Assembly (NCBI GenBank): GCA_021443045.1
Contig: JABUUT010000041.1
Coordinates: forward strand, 15,930 to 25,825
Direction: 5' to 3'
Source of the DNA: Fibrobacteraceae bacterium
Lineage (GTDB): Bacteria; Fibrobacterota; Fibrobacteria; Fibrobacterales; Fibrobacteraceae
Length of the DNA: 9,896 nucleotides
Made by a program: the position numbers and the translations under genes. Position 1 is the stretch's first letter. Each line of letters begins with the position of its first letter. Below the pieces are notes generated by a model. It ran no database searches, was not told the origin of the DNA, and saw only the letters and a list, made by a program, of their open reading frames with translations. This document shows, one piece after another, positions 1 through 6,334 of the stretch.

Positions 1-195
1 AAAATCAAGTGTTCAGAGGACTATTTGTCACACTCAGGAAGGAATATAGAAAAGGGTGCGGAGTTGGCAAGGGTTAGTTTGTAAAAGATTTGTAAAATGC
101 AAGGAGTTTATCACACGAATTGTACTACGTACCAAATACTGGGCTCAAAAGTAAAAATGAAAGCAAATTAAACACAAACCATTAATAATTGATAC

Positions 196-234
196 CATAT
201 TCCCTGGATCCCTCACGACGTTCGGGATGACAAT
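196..234 (+). repeat. Degenerate palindromic repeat, copy 1
   Basis: The segment has the form CTGGATCC - variable loop - GGGATGAC. Short complementary arms (ATCCC at 208-212 and GGGAT at 224-228) can pair. It resembles the copies at 255-300 and 8511-8550 in order and spacing of the conserved ends, but the centre differs. Interspersed intergenic elements ending in GGATCC and GGATGAC are common in many bacterial genomes; that this is one of them is inferred. Confidence 0.55.
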
Positions 235-254
235 GCGTTAATCATCAAACACTT

Positions 255-300
255 CATTCTCTGGATTCCATGGGCACTGCGTGCCTCCAGGATGACTCGC
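255..300 (+). repeat. Degenerate palindromic repeat, copy 2
   Basis: It begins CATTCTCTGGATTCC and ends CAGGATGACTCGC. It folds as a nested hairpin: CTGGA (261-265) pairs with TCCAG (286-290), and inside it GGCAC (273-277) pairs with GTGCC (281-285) around a 3-base loop. The outer ends match the reverse complement of 8511-8550 almost base for base while the centres differ. That is the pattern expected of a mobile or structure-conserved repeat rather than a protein-coding segment. Confidence 0.65.
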
Positions 301-352
301 AGGCCGAATGCAGCAAAAACAAGCTTGCTTGGTTTTATTGCTGAGGCCCAGA

Positions 353-373
353 GTCAGCGCGAAGCGCCATGAC
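353..373. repeat. Small hairpin GTCAGCGC-GAA-GCGC..TGAC
   Basis: GTCA (353-356) plus GCGC (357-360) can pair with GCGC (364-367) and TGAC (370-373) around a GAA loop, with a 2-base bulge at 368-369. It lies between two inverted copies of the longer repeat and may be part of the same composite element. There is no T-run on either side, so it is unlikely to be a terminator. Confidence 0.4.
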
Positions 374-384
374 ACGTCCACATC

Positions 385-422
385 GTCACCCAGGAGTGCC
401 TTTGGCACAATAGGGTCCACTG
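385..422 (-). repeat. Degenerate palindromic repeat, diverged inverted copy
   Basis: Read on the minus strand, this segment follows the same outline as the copy at 255-300: a TGGA/CC start, a central GTGCC-TTT-GGCAC hairpin (396-408), and an end resembling CCTGGGTGAC. It is in opposite orientation to copies 1 and 2. The match is weaker than between 255-300 and 8511-8550, so its membership of the family is tentative. Confidence 0.4.
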
Positions 423-488
423 TTTTTATGGATTCTATCCCCTATCGCAAGTTGCAGGCATACTCATACGGTTACTCTGAGTGTATGC

Positions 489-517
489 AAAAAGGCGGAA
501 GGACACCTTCCGCCTTT
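489..517 (-). terminator. Rho-independent terminator of the FISUMP lipoprotein gene
   Basis: A perfect 12-bp inverted repeat (AAAGGCGGAAGG at 491-502, CCTTCCGCCTTT at 506-517) is closed by a 3-base loop. Read leftward it is followed by further T residues, giving a TTTTT tail before TGCATACAC. It sits 29 bases past the stop codon of the minus-strand lipoprotein gene, the expected place for its terminator. The arms are also flanked by a few A residues on the other side, so some rightward activity is possible, but no rightward gene enters it. Confidence 0.88.
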
Positions 518-546
518 AAATGCGTTAGTTTAGGTAAAAGAAACTA

Positions 547-2805
547 CTAGTCCTTTACACAACGAACTGATAAGCCCATAGTCTTCTTATTGTTTTCTGC
601 AGAAAACACAACAGTTCTAGAGCTGTTGGCCAACAAATATCTTGCAAAAGAAGCATTATTTGATGTTGATGTCCATAAAAGCATTGCACCAGTATTAGTA
701 CGTAAAGTCCCACTACTAAAATAGTCTTGCTGTCCATTTGAGGAGAATGCAGTTGTGTCTTTCATCAAATTGACATCGTTCGAACCACCCTTCAATACAT
801 CTATTAGCGTTTGAGCCTCCGTGCTATTAGGAAGGTGCCAGCCACTTGGGCATACCCCTTGATGTTTTGCTGCTTCTGCAGGGTATGCTTCAACCTTAAA
901 ACCATACGGATTTGCTTCACTACTATCCATAGCAGCAGCCCATGTGTAATAACGTCCATTAGTCTTACAACCTTCATCTCCGGTTTGGCACCAAGAACGC
1001 ACATAAGGCTTACCATCTGCACCTGTTCCATTACCATTATTATAGGTCAGGTTCTTGTTCATCCAAACAGCGTCGCCAACCTTAACTGTGGGGTACAACA
1101 TGGTATTACGTTTATCACACATGGTGTCTACGGGTACATACTTTGTTGAGCCACACACTTCCAAGTCGCCAACACCCTTATGCTCATAGGTATAACCACC
1201 AGCTGGATCATTTTCCAAAAGTGATTTTAAAGTACTTTGGGTGCAGCCATGTTTGAAACGATTAGCATCTAGTATAAATGATCTATACTCTTTTTGTTCC
1301 ATGCGGGTGAATACGGTTCCGCAATATTGAGTTGTGGGGTCGTATGTATAATACACAGTCTTTGCACAAGAAGGAGTGCTAGAAGACAACTCCATCCCAT
1401 CGCAGTAATCATAAAGTTTACCATTATGGCAGAACTGTTTATCTGTATCCATTACAGCAGAGCCACACTTCAAATCTTTTGCATAAACATAATTTGGAGT
1501 GGTTTTTGTTATACAAACTTGTGTTTCAGTGTCCCATTCTTCGCCATTGCACTTATTGTATACAACATTGTTGGCACAGAACTGAGAATTTGTATAAGTC
1601 GTGTTGCCACACAAAGACACAATGGATTTCTTTCCATCTTGAGCGGTGTAGCAGAATTCCTTTAATGGGTCAATTTCTTCTGAACCTGCATCGTATTGGC
1701 CATTTCCATTAATGTCGCAACTATTGACAATTGTGCCTTCATTACAGAACTGTTTGGTAATGTCATAAACCTTTTCACCGCACTTTTCAACAATAGTGCC
1801 ATTTGTCACAGCAGCTGTGCCAGGCAAGTTCTTGTCGCAGAAATGAGTTGTTGTATCGTATATGGCCAGTTCACCCTTATCATTTTCGCATTTGTACAAC
1901 ACTGTATCCTGGTTGGTGCTTATTAGGCCAAAGCAGAATTCCGTTGCAAGGTCAAAGGAATCCAGCTTTCCAGCAGTTTCGCCAAACAAAGTCTTACTCT
2001 TAAAGCAGAAATCAACGGTCTTTTTATTCTCATGGTCACAGAATTCCCTTGTGGGGTCATAGGTTTTGCCATCACAAAGTTTCCAAATCTGGTTCTTGGA
2101 ATCGCACCAAGCTAGTTCTGGGTCGTATGGGGTTGTACCGCACATGGCCTTGTACAAGTCCACACTGTTGTCGCAGGTAATGGAGACTGTGCCGTCACCG
2201 TTGTCGGCAACGGAGCAATTTTGTCCATTGGAAATAGAGGCTGTTGTAATGCCTTCTCCAGATTCGCAGGTAACGGTAGCACCCATTGCTGTGGAAGTTA
2301 CAGAACAGCCATCACCATCAGCACCTGTGGCGCCATCCTTAATATCAACCTTTGTTTTACCACAGGTTACCACGGCACCATCGTCCTTTTCGTTGCGGGC
2401 CACGGTGCAGCTTTCGCCATTTTTACCGTTGGTGCCATTCACACCATTCTTCAAAACCCCAATGGAATCACCGTCGCAAATCACCTTGAAACCAGAGGAA
2501 ATTTGCTCCACAGTGCAGCTTGCACCATCTTCGCCGTCTTCACCATCAGCACCTGTCTTGCCGGTCTTACCTGTGGCGCCATCCTTACCGTCTTCACCGT
2601 CAATTCCGTTCTTAAGAACGCCAACGGAGTCTTCGCCGCAAATAATCTTAAAGCCAGACTTGTCTTTAAGTTCTTTGGTGTAACAGCTAACACCGTCTGC
2701 ACCATCGGTGCCGTCGGTACCATTTTCGCCACTACAGGCGAAGAAAAATGAGAGACCAAAGGCTAGGGGAGCAGCCTTCAGCAAATTAGATGTCAATGTT
2801 TTCAT
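547..2805 (-). CDS. FISUMP-domain (TIGR02145) lipoprotein with collagen-like and Cys-repeat regions
   Basis: A 752-residue predicted lipoprotein, probably at the outer membrane surface; its molecular function is unknown. The signal peptide ends in FFFAC with the lipidated Cys at 24; Phe at -3 is unusual. Residues 26-211 hold five modules, each with a Cys pair (41/56, 97/110, 133/148, 167/180, 197/211) joined by Gly-X-Y runs, the longest at 67-94. Residues 222-563 hold about a dozen degenerate repeats of the type C-x11-C with YD or a similar residue in the middle and FC at the end. Residues about 572-752 match the FISUMP domain (VWMNKNL, WAAAMD, CPSGWHLP, LSVRCVKD). Apart from Cys24 there are 38 Cys, an even number that suits disulfide pairing outside the cytosol. 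The ATG has a well-placed AAAGGAG 5 bases upstream. It is monocistronic and ends at the hairpin at 489-517. FISUMP proteins form a large paralogous family in F. succinogenes. Confidence 0.93.
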   Translation of the reverse strand: MKTLTSNLLKAAPLAFGLSFFFACSGENGTDGTDGADGVSCYTKELKDKSGFKIICGEDSVGVLKNGIDGEDGKDGATGKTGKTGADGEDGEDGASCTVEQISSGFKVICDGDSIGVLKNGVNGTNGKNGESCTVARNEKDDGAVVTCGKTKVDIKDGATGADGDGCSVTSTAMGATVTCESGEGITTASISNGQNCSVADNGDGTVSITCDNSVDLYKAMCGTTPYDPELAWCDSKNQIWKLCDGKTYDPTREFCDHENKKTVDFCFKSKTLFGETAGKLDSFDLATEFCFGLISTNQDTVLYKCENDKGELAIYDTTTHFCDKNLPGTAAVTNGTIVEKCGEKVYDITKQFCNEGTIVNSCDINGNGQYDAGSEEIDPLKEFCYTAQDGKKSIVSLCGNTTYTNSQFCANNVVYNKCNGEEWDTETQVCITKTTPNYVYAKDLKCGSAVMDTDKQFCHNGKLYDYCDGMELSSSTPSCAKTVYYTYDPTTQYCGTVFTRMEQKEYRSFILDANRFKHGCTQSTLKSLLENDPAGGYTYEHKGVGDLEVCGSTKYVPVDTMCDKRNTMLYPTVKVGDAVWMNKNLTYNNGNGTGADGKPYVRSWCQTGDEGCKTNGRYYTWAAAMDSSEANPYGFKVEAYPAEAAKHQGVCPSGWHLPNSTEAQTLIDVLKGGSNDVNLMKDTTAFSSNGQQDYFSSGTLRTNTGAMLLWTSTSNNASFARYLLANSSRTVVFSAENNKKTMGLSVRCVKD

Positions 2806-3015
2806 TGAATCTCCTTTTTTAATGTGGATTTTTTATAATAAAATTTTATGCATAATATTAGTTTTTTTAAGAAAATTGTAAGTTTTTAAAGAAAACAAAA
2901 CTTTACAATAATCTTTTACACCCTTCATCCCACTGTTTTTCGTATATTTAACGCATGTTGTGCGTAGAATACGCTGCTTCCATTCCAGCCTCCATTCCCA
3001 AACCAAGGTAAAACC
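2806..3015. promoter_or_regulatory. Divergent AT-rich promoter region
   Basis: These 210 bases separate two divergent genes and must contain both start signals unless a promoter lies inside a gene. On the minus strand, TATTAT (around 2849-2854), with TTACAA 18 bases further upstream, is a possible -10/-35 pair for the lipoprotein gene. The -10 is good and the -35 is poor. On the plus strand, TATATT near 2943 is a possible -10 for the Fic-like gene, without a convincing -35. The Fic-like start has only a weak SD (AAGG at 3005-3008). No operator-like dyad stands out. Confidence 0.35.
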
Positions 3016-4023
3016 ATGCTCTACATTCATCAGTTTCCAGACTGGACCAAATTTCGGTTCAACCCCGGCAAAGTTTTGGCAAGCCTTGGAGAAACCCGCA
3101 TGGAACAGGGAAAGCTGCTGGGCAACCTAAACGTGGTGGGCTTTGGCCCTTGGGAATATAGCCTCTTTGCCCAAGACATGGAAAACAATTTTGCCATTGA
3201 TGGCCGCAAAAGCGATTCCTCCAAAATACTGGACGAGGCATCTTTAAAAAACAAAAGCTCCATCCCTTACATCAAGAACTTCTGGAACCTCTTGGAAACG
3301 CCAAAACCGCTCTTCAGCCTCGATATGCTTTTTACCCTTCACGCCTCCATGGGCCAAATCAAGATGCACAAATTCAGGGATTGTTCCGGTGAAATTTGCT
3401 ATGGAGAATTTTCCTTTACAGGGCCTTCCCCAGACCGCATTTGCAACGAAATGGAGCATTTTATTCACTGGCTCAACGAATCAAACACCGATGGGGTTGT
3501 TAAGGCGGCCATCGCCCACTTTTGGCTTCTTACCATACGGCCCTTTAAAGACGCCAATGGTATTATGGCCAGAACTTTATCTGCAATGCTGCTGGCTAAA
3601 AGCGAAAATACAAGCCACTACCTATACGCCCTAAACAGCGAAATATACAAAGATAGGGAAAACTATTTTAGAATTCTGAGTAAAAGCCAAAAGGGAAACG
3701 GAGACCTTACGGAATGGATTCTCTGGTTTTTATCCACCTTAAAAAAAGCCATTGAAAAAAGCCAGCAGCAACTTTTCCCTCTGGTTAAGCAAAGTCGTTT
3801 TAACTGCCAGCATCAAGGTAAAAATTTAACCCAGCGGCAACAAAAATTTTTATCTTCCTTGCTCACGGAAAATGCAGCCACCTCTTTTACCGCCAAGGAC
3901 TACGCCATTTTTTCGGCCACCTCCCACGACACGGCCCTTAGGGACATTCAGGAATTAATGAAAATGAACATTATAGGCAAGGAAAAAAAAGGCGGAAGAA
4001 GCGCTTGTTACCGGCTTTTGTAA
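3016..4023 (+). CDS. Fic-fold protein (DUF4172-Fic-winged helix) with degenerate active site
   Basis: A 335-residue protein in a full-length Fic-family arrangement. Residues 1-85 resemble the DUF4172 N-terminal domain (IHQFPDW, ETRMEQGKLLG). Residues 100-230 form the Fic core. Residues 271-335 form a winged helix (TALRDIQEL, GGRSACYRL) like that of many Fic proteins. Active Fic enzymes transfer AMP from ATP to target hydroxyls using the motif HPFxxGNGRxxR. Here the motif reads RPFKDANGIMAR (175-186): the catalytic His is Arg175, Gly is Ala180 and the phosphate-binding Arg is Ile183, while Asp179, Asn181, Gly182 and Arg186 remain. The N-terminal inhibitory motif (S/T)xxxEG is also altered, to N58-x3-D62-G63. 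The frame is intact, so this is not a visibly broken gene. A non-enzymatic, perhaps DNA-binding, role is inferred. It stands alone, divergent from the FISUMP lipoprotein gene. The start fits the family N-terminus but has a weak SD (AAGG). Confidence 0.88.
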   Translation: MLYIHQFPDWTKFRFNPGKVLASLGETRMEQGKLLGNLNVVGFGPWEYSLFAQDMENNFAIDGRKSDSSKILDEASLKNKSSIPYIKNFWNLLETPKPLFSLDMLFTLHASMGQIKMHKFRDCSGEICYGEFSFTGPSPDRICNEMEHFIHWLNESNTDGVVKAAIAHFWLLTIRPFKDANGIMARTLSAMLLAKSENTSHYLYALNSEIYKDRENYFRILSKSQKGNGDLTEWILWFLSTLKKAIEKSQQQLFPLVKQSRFNCQHQGKNLTQRQQKFLSSLLTENAATSFTAKDYAIFSATSHDTALRDIQELMKMNIIGKEKKGGRSACYRLL

Positions 4024-4103
4024 ACTTTTTTGCCTTTTAATGGTGAAAAACAAGTGTGACGACCATCAAATTTGCCGTTTTTTAACTAATTTCGCCACTT
4101 TGT

Positions 4104-4131
4104 TGTTGTAAATTTTGCAACGAAAACAACA
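4104..4131. promoter_or_regulatory. Inverted repeat TGTTGT...ACAACA upstream of the DUF4423 operon
   Basis: TGTTGT (4104-4109) and ACAACA (4126-4131) form a dyad with a 16-base AT-rich centre that contains TTTTGCAA. TTGCAA (4115-4120), followed after 18 bases by CATATA, is a possible but weak promoter for the operon starting at 4186. The rest of the 162-base gap after the Fic-like gene shows no clear rho-independent terminator. Confidence 0.3.
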
Positions 4132-4160
4132 GCGGAACCATATACGGATAATGCCCTTTT

Positions 4161-4178
4161 ATCTATTATTTGATAGAT
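4161..4178. promoter_or_regulatory. Inverted repeat ATCTAT-TATTTG-ATAGAT next to the start codon
   Basis: Two perfect 6-base arms (4161-4166 and 4173-4178) are separated by 6 bases and end 7 bases before the ATG of the DUF4423 gene. They occupy the place where an SD site would be, and no SD-like sequence is visible there. The dyad could be an operator for autoregulation or a small RNA hairpin affecting translation; the sequence alone does not decide. Confidence 0.4.
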
Positions 4179-4185
4179 TATTGCT

Positions 4186-5037
4186 ATGCCCGAAGTATTA
4201 GACTATTTGGAATACCGCGAGTTCTTGAGAGATTGGTTTGTCGAAACCAAAAAAGACAATCCATTTACCTCATACCGCTATCTTGGCCAGAAAACAGGTG
4301 TGGATCCTGCCTGGCTTGTTCGTGTATTCCAAAAAGAAGGCCACTTGAACGAAGGCACCCTGCCTACATTCATTCGCCTTTGCGGCCTAGACGACCGCCG
4401 TGCCGAATACTTCAAAACTTTGTACCGGTTTAATAAAACTAAGGCCAAGCAGGCGCTTTCCGAGCTGTACTACCGCCTTATGGAACTGCGCTCCCTGGAA
4501 ATGAGGGTGCTCTCCGAACCGGAAATGGCCTTTTTTGGCAGCTGGGCCTGTGCCGCACTCCGCTCCCTCATTGGCCTTACCAAGGATACCAGCAACGTTG
4601 CCGAACTGGCAACCCACCTAAACCCTCCTATTTCCCAAGACGAAGCCCGCTCCGCCCTAGAAATTCTTAAAAGGCTGGGCCTGGTGGTTTCAGACGGAAA
4701 AAACGGCTGGAACATTACAGATAAAGTTGTTAGCACCGGTGGCGAGGTAAAAAGCCAGGCGGTTCGCAGCTTTCATAGGCGCACCCTGGAACTGGCCCAG
4801 GAATCCCTAGACCGGCACAACACCGACGAAAGAGACATTTCCTCTGTTGTGTTTACTGCCGAAGCGGAAGATTTGCCCGAAATTAAGCACCGCATTGAAG
4901 AATTCCGCCGGGGGTTAATGCAGTTTACAAACAAGTCCGAAAAGCCGGACCGTGTTTATGCTCTCAACATTTCCATGTTTCCGCTTTCCGATAGGGTTGA
5001 AGACCCTGCTACAGGCAAGGAGGAGGAATCCAAATGA
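4186..5037 (+). CDS. TIGR02147 / DUF4423 family protein, putative transcriptional regulator
   Basis: A 283-residue cytosolic protein with no signal peptide or membrane segment. The N-terminus (LDYLEYREFLRDWF at about 5-18, followed by SYRYLGQKTGVDPAWL) is the hallmark start of TIGR02147 proteins, a paralogous set first defined in F. succinogenes. That second stretch (about residues 29-44) looks like a helix-turn-helix. Residues about 120-190 (AARSALEILKRLGLVV-like helices followed by a short wing) read like a second winged helix. The C-terminal part, with RSFHRRTLELAQESLD and a final region predicted to be alpha/beta, corresponds to DUF4423. DNA binding is inferred from these features; no family member is known to me with a defined target. 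It is the first gene of a tight cluster: its stop overlaps the start of the next lipoprotein gene (ATGATG at 5034). It lacks a visible SD and has a dyad just before the ATG. Confidence 0.88.
   Translation: MPEVLDYLEYREFLRDWFVETKKDNPFTSYRYLGQKTGVDPAWLVRVFQKEGHLNEGTLPTFIRLCGLDDRRAEYFKTLYRFNKTKAKQALSELYYRLMELRSLEMRVLSEPEMAFFGSWACAALRSLIGLTKDTSNVAELATHLNPPISQDEARSALEILKRLGLVVSDGKNGWNITDKVVSTGGEVKSQAVRSFHRRTLELAQESLDRHNTDERDISSVVFTAEAEDLPEIKHRIEEFRRGLMQFTNKSEKPDRVYALNISMFPLSDRVEDPATGKEEESK
5017..5026 (+). promoter_or_regulatory. Strong SD site inside the DUF4423 gene
   Basis: AAGGAGGAGG lies in the last codons of the DUF4423 gene and ends 7 bases before the ATG at 5034. It supports that ATG over the internal Met codon 14 (5073), which has no SD. 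It implies efficient, probably coupled, translation of the lipoprotein. Confidence 0.75.
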
Positions 5038-6332
5038 TGTGCTCTTCCAAAAAATTAAATTATCTTTTTAGCATGGATTTGGTTAAGAAAGGTTTCGCCT
5101 TTGTAGCATGTGCCTTTGCTGGTGCTGGTATTTTAGCCTGTTCCGAAAACAACTCCAATGTGGCTGGCGGAGGGGGTTCTGGCGTGGAAGCCGGCAACGC
5201 CATTACGGCCCAAATTTTTAGCGATGGCAAGCCTGCCGCCTTTGCCCGTATTACTTTAACAGAAAACCAAAGTCTGGATACCAACATTGTTCTTACCAAT
5301 TACGCCGACAACGAAGGTAAGGTAACCATTCCTCTCATGAACCACTTTGTGGGCCAAGGTGACTACATCCTGGAAGCCAGCCTCCAAGGAAAAATACTCC
5401 AAAAAGAATTCTCCGTTCCAGAGGTTCCCACTTCCAATGTGGAACTGGGAGAAAACAACCTTGAAGATCCAGTGCAAGTTTCTGGAACCTTTGGCTATAA
5501 AAATGTAGAAGGTTTTGTAAAAGTTCGGGGTCTCAACTACCACACCCCAGTTCTTAATGGCAAATTCAGTTTTGCCCAGCTTCCTGCTGGCAATCTTGAC
5601 TTTGTGTTTATACCAACGTCTGGTGGTGTGGACACCCTCTCCATCGCAGTTACGGCAAAACCTGGCGAAACCACTTCTATTGCATTTGAAGACACGACCA
5701 GCAAGCCTGAAGAGCCCGATTCGGTGGAAACACCACAGGTGGTTCTCTTTGACGACTTTGAAAGTGGCTCCCAACAGCACCGCATTGCCGATTCCCTGGG
5801 AATTTTTGGCGGTTTCTGGGTGCTGATTAGCAACGGGGTTATTAACGATCCAGACCCTATGTCTTTTGGAGGCCGCTACCCTCTGGATACGGCAGAAAAC
5901 GGTTCCATTGCAGTTCACTACAGTGTAAAGACCCTGGTTCCAAAAGACTCCAGCAACATGGATTCCATTACGGCGTGGTCTAGCCTTGGCGTACCTCTGG
6001 GCATTCAGTACCAGCCCTACGATTTGTCAACCATCGACACCATCGCCTTTAAGGTAAAAGGTGAAGGCAGCCTTACCTTTGCCCTGCTACACGAAGGCAA
6101 AGACATGTCTATTGTTATACAGCAGAAGGTTTACCTTTCTGATGAGTGGACTCGCGTAGCTGTTCCCATTAAAGGTCACGAGCAAAAAGATTGCGGGTAT
6201 ACTCTTAGCGACATTACCCTACTATCTTTCACTACCGCCAACGACATGGATTTTTGGATGGATGATTTGCAGTTCATTAGTTTGAGCGACAAGCCTATCT
6301 ACGATATTTTTAAACAACCTAGCGCACAGTAA
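5034..6332 (+). CDS. Lipoprotein with Ig-like and CBM11/CIA30-like jelly-roll domains
   Basis: A 432-residue predicted lipoprotein. Residues 1-35 form a long signal peptide (basic start, hydrophobic stretch FAFVACAFAGAGILA) with a lipobox ILAC and Cys36, followed by a Gly-rich linker (45-50). Residues about 51-130 (VEAGNAITAQIFSDGKPAAF onward) resemble a carboxypeptidase-regulatory or Ig-like beta domain. Residues about 236-420 begin VVLFDDFESG, continue with IDTIAFKVKGEGSL and EWTRVAVPI, and end DFWMDDLQFI. This order is typical of CBM11/CIA30-type galactose-binding-like jelly rolls, which often bind carbohydrate. Binding of plant polysaccharide is therefore plausible, but it is inference. 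No catalytic residues are recognised, so it is not called an enzyme. Its start overlaps the DUF4423 stop by 4 bases and its own stop is 2 bases before the methyltransferase gene, so the three are probably one transcript. Confidence 0.87.
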   Translation: MMCSSKKLNYLFSMDLVKKGFAFVACAFAGAGILACSENNSNVAGGGGSGVEAGNAITAQIFSDGKPAAFARITLTENQSLDTNIVLTNYADNEGKVTIPLMNHFVGQGDYILEASLQGKILQKEFSVPEVPTSNVELGENNLEDPVQVSGTFGYKNVEGFVKVRGLNYHTPVLNGKFSFAQLPAGNLDFVFIPTSGGVDTLSIAVTAKPGETTSIAFEDTTSKPEEPDSVETPQVVLFDDFESGSQQHRIADSLGIFGGFWVLISNGVINDPDPMSFGGRYPLDTAENGSIAVHYSVKTLVPKDSSNMDSITAWSSLGVPLGIQYQPYDLSTIDTIAFKVKGEGSLTFALLHEGKDMSIVIQQKVYLSDEWTRVAVPIKGHEQKDCGYTLSDITLLSFTTANDMDFWMDDLQFISLSDKPIYDIFKQPSAQ

Positions 6333-6334
6333 GG

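Larger units (their letters stand above)
1..488. other. Noncoding, repeat-rich region
   Basis: No convincing gene is seen here. The first 190 bases are AT-rich and have no open frame with a recognisable product. From about 196 onward the composition becomes more GC-rich and consists largely of short palindromic repeats, listed separately. Short open frames that cross the repeats (for example 238-420 minus and 308-550 plus) show no family signature. They cross the repeats and, in one case, the terminator of the next gene, so they are treated as chance frames. A partial gene entering from the left edge was looked for and not found. Confidence 0.7.

Noticed and set aside
308..550. 80-residue plus-strand frame in the left noncoding region
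   Set aside because: It runs through palindromic repeats and the terminator of the neighbouring gene and has no SD, so it is very unlikely to be translated.
2066..2751. Long plus-strand open frames opposite the 5' part of the FISUMP lipoprotein gene
   Set aside because: They are antisense to a clear coding region whose Gly-X-Y and Ser/Asp codons avoid stops on the other strand. Their products are Ser/Pro/Thr-rich with no family signature.
5034..5075. Internal Met at 5073 as start of the operon lipoprotein
   Set aside because: It would give a shorter, more typical signal peptide, but the strong SD is placed for the ATG at 5034 and none precedes 5073.
5256..5918. 220-residue minus-strand open frame inside the operon lipoprotein gene
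   Set aside because: It is antisense to a well-supported lipoprotein gene, lacks an SD and a recognisable domain, and its length is explained by codon bias of the true frame.
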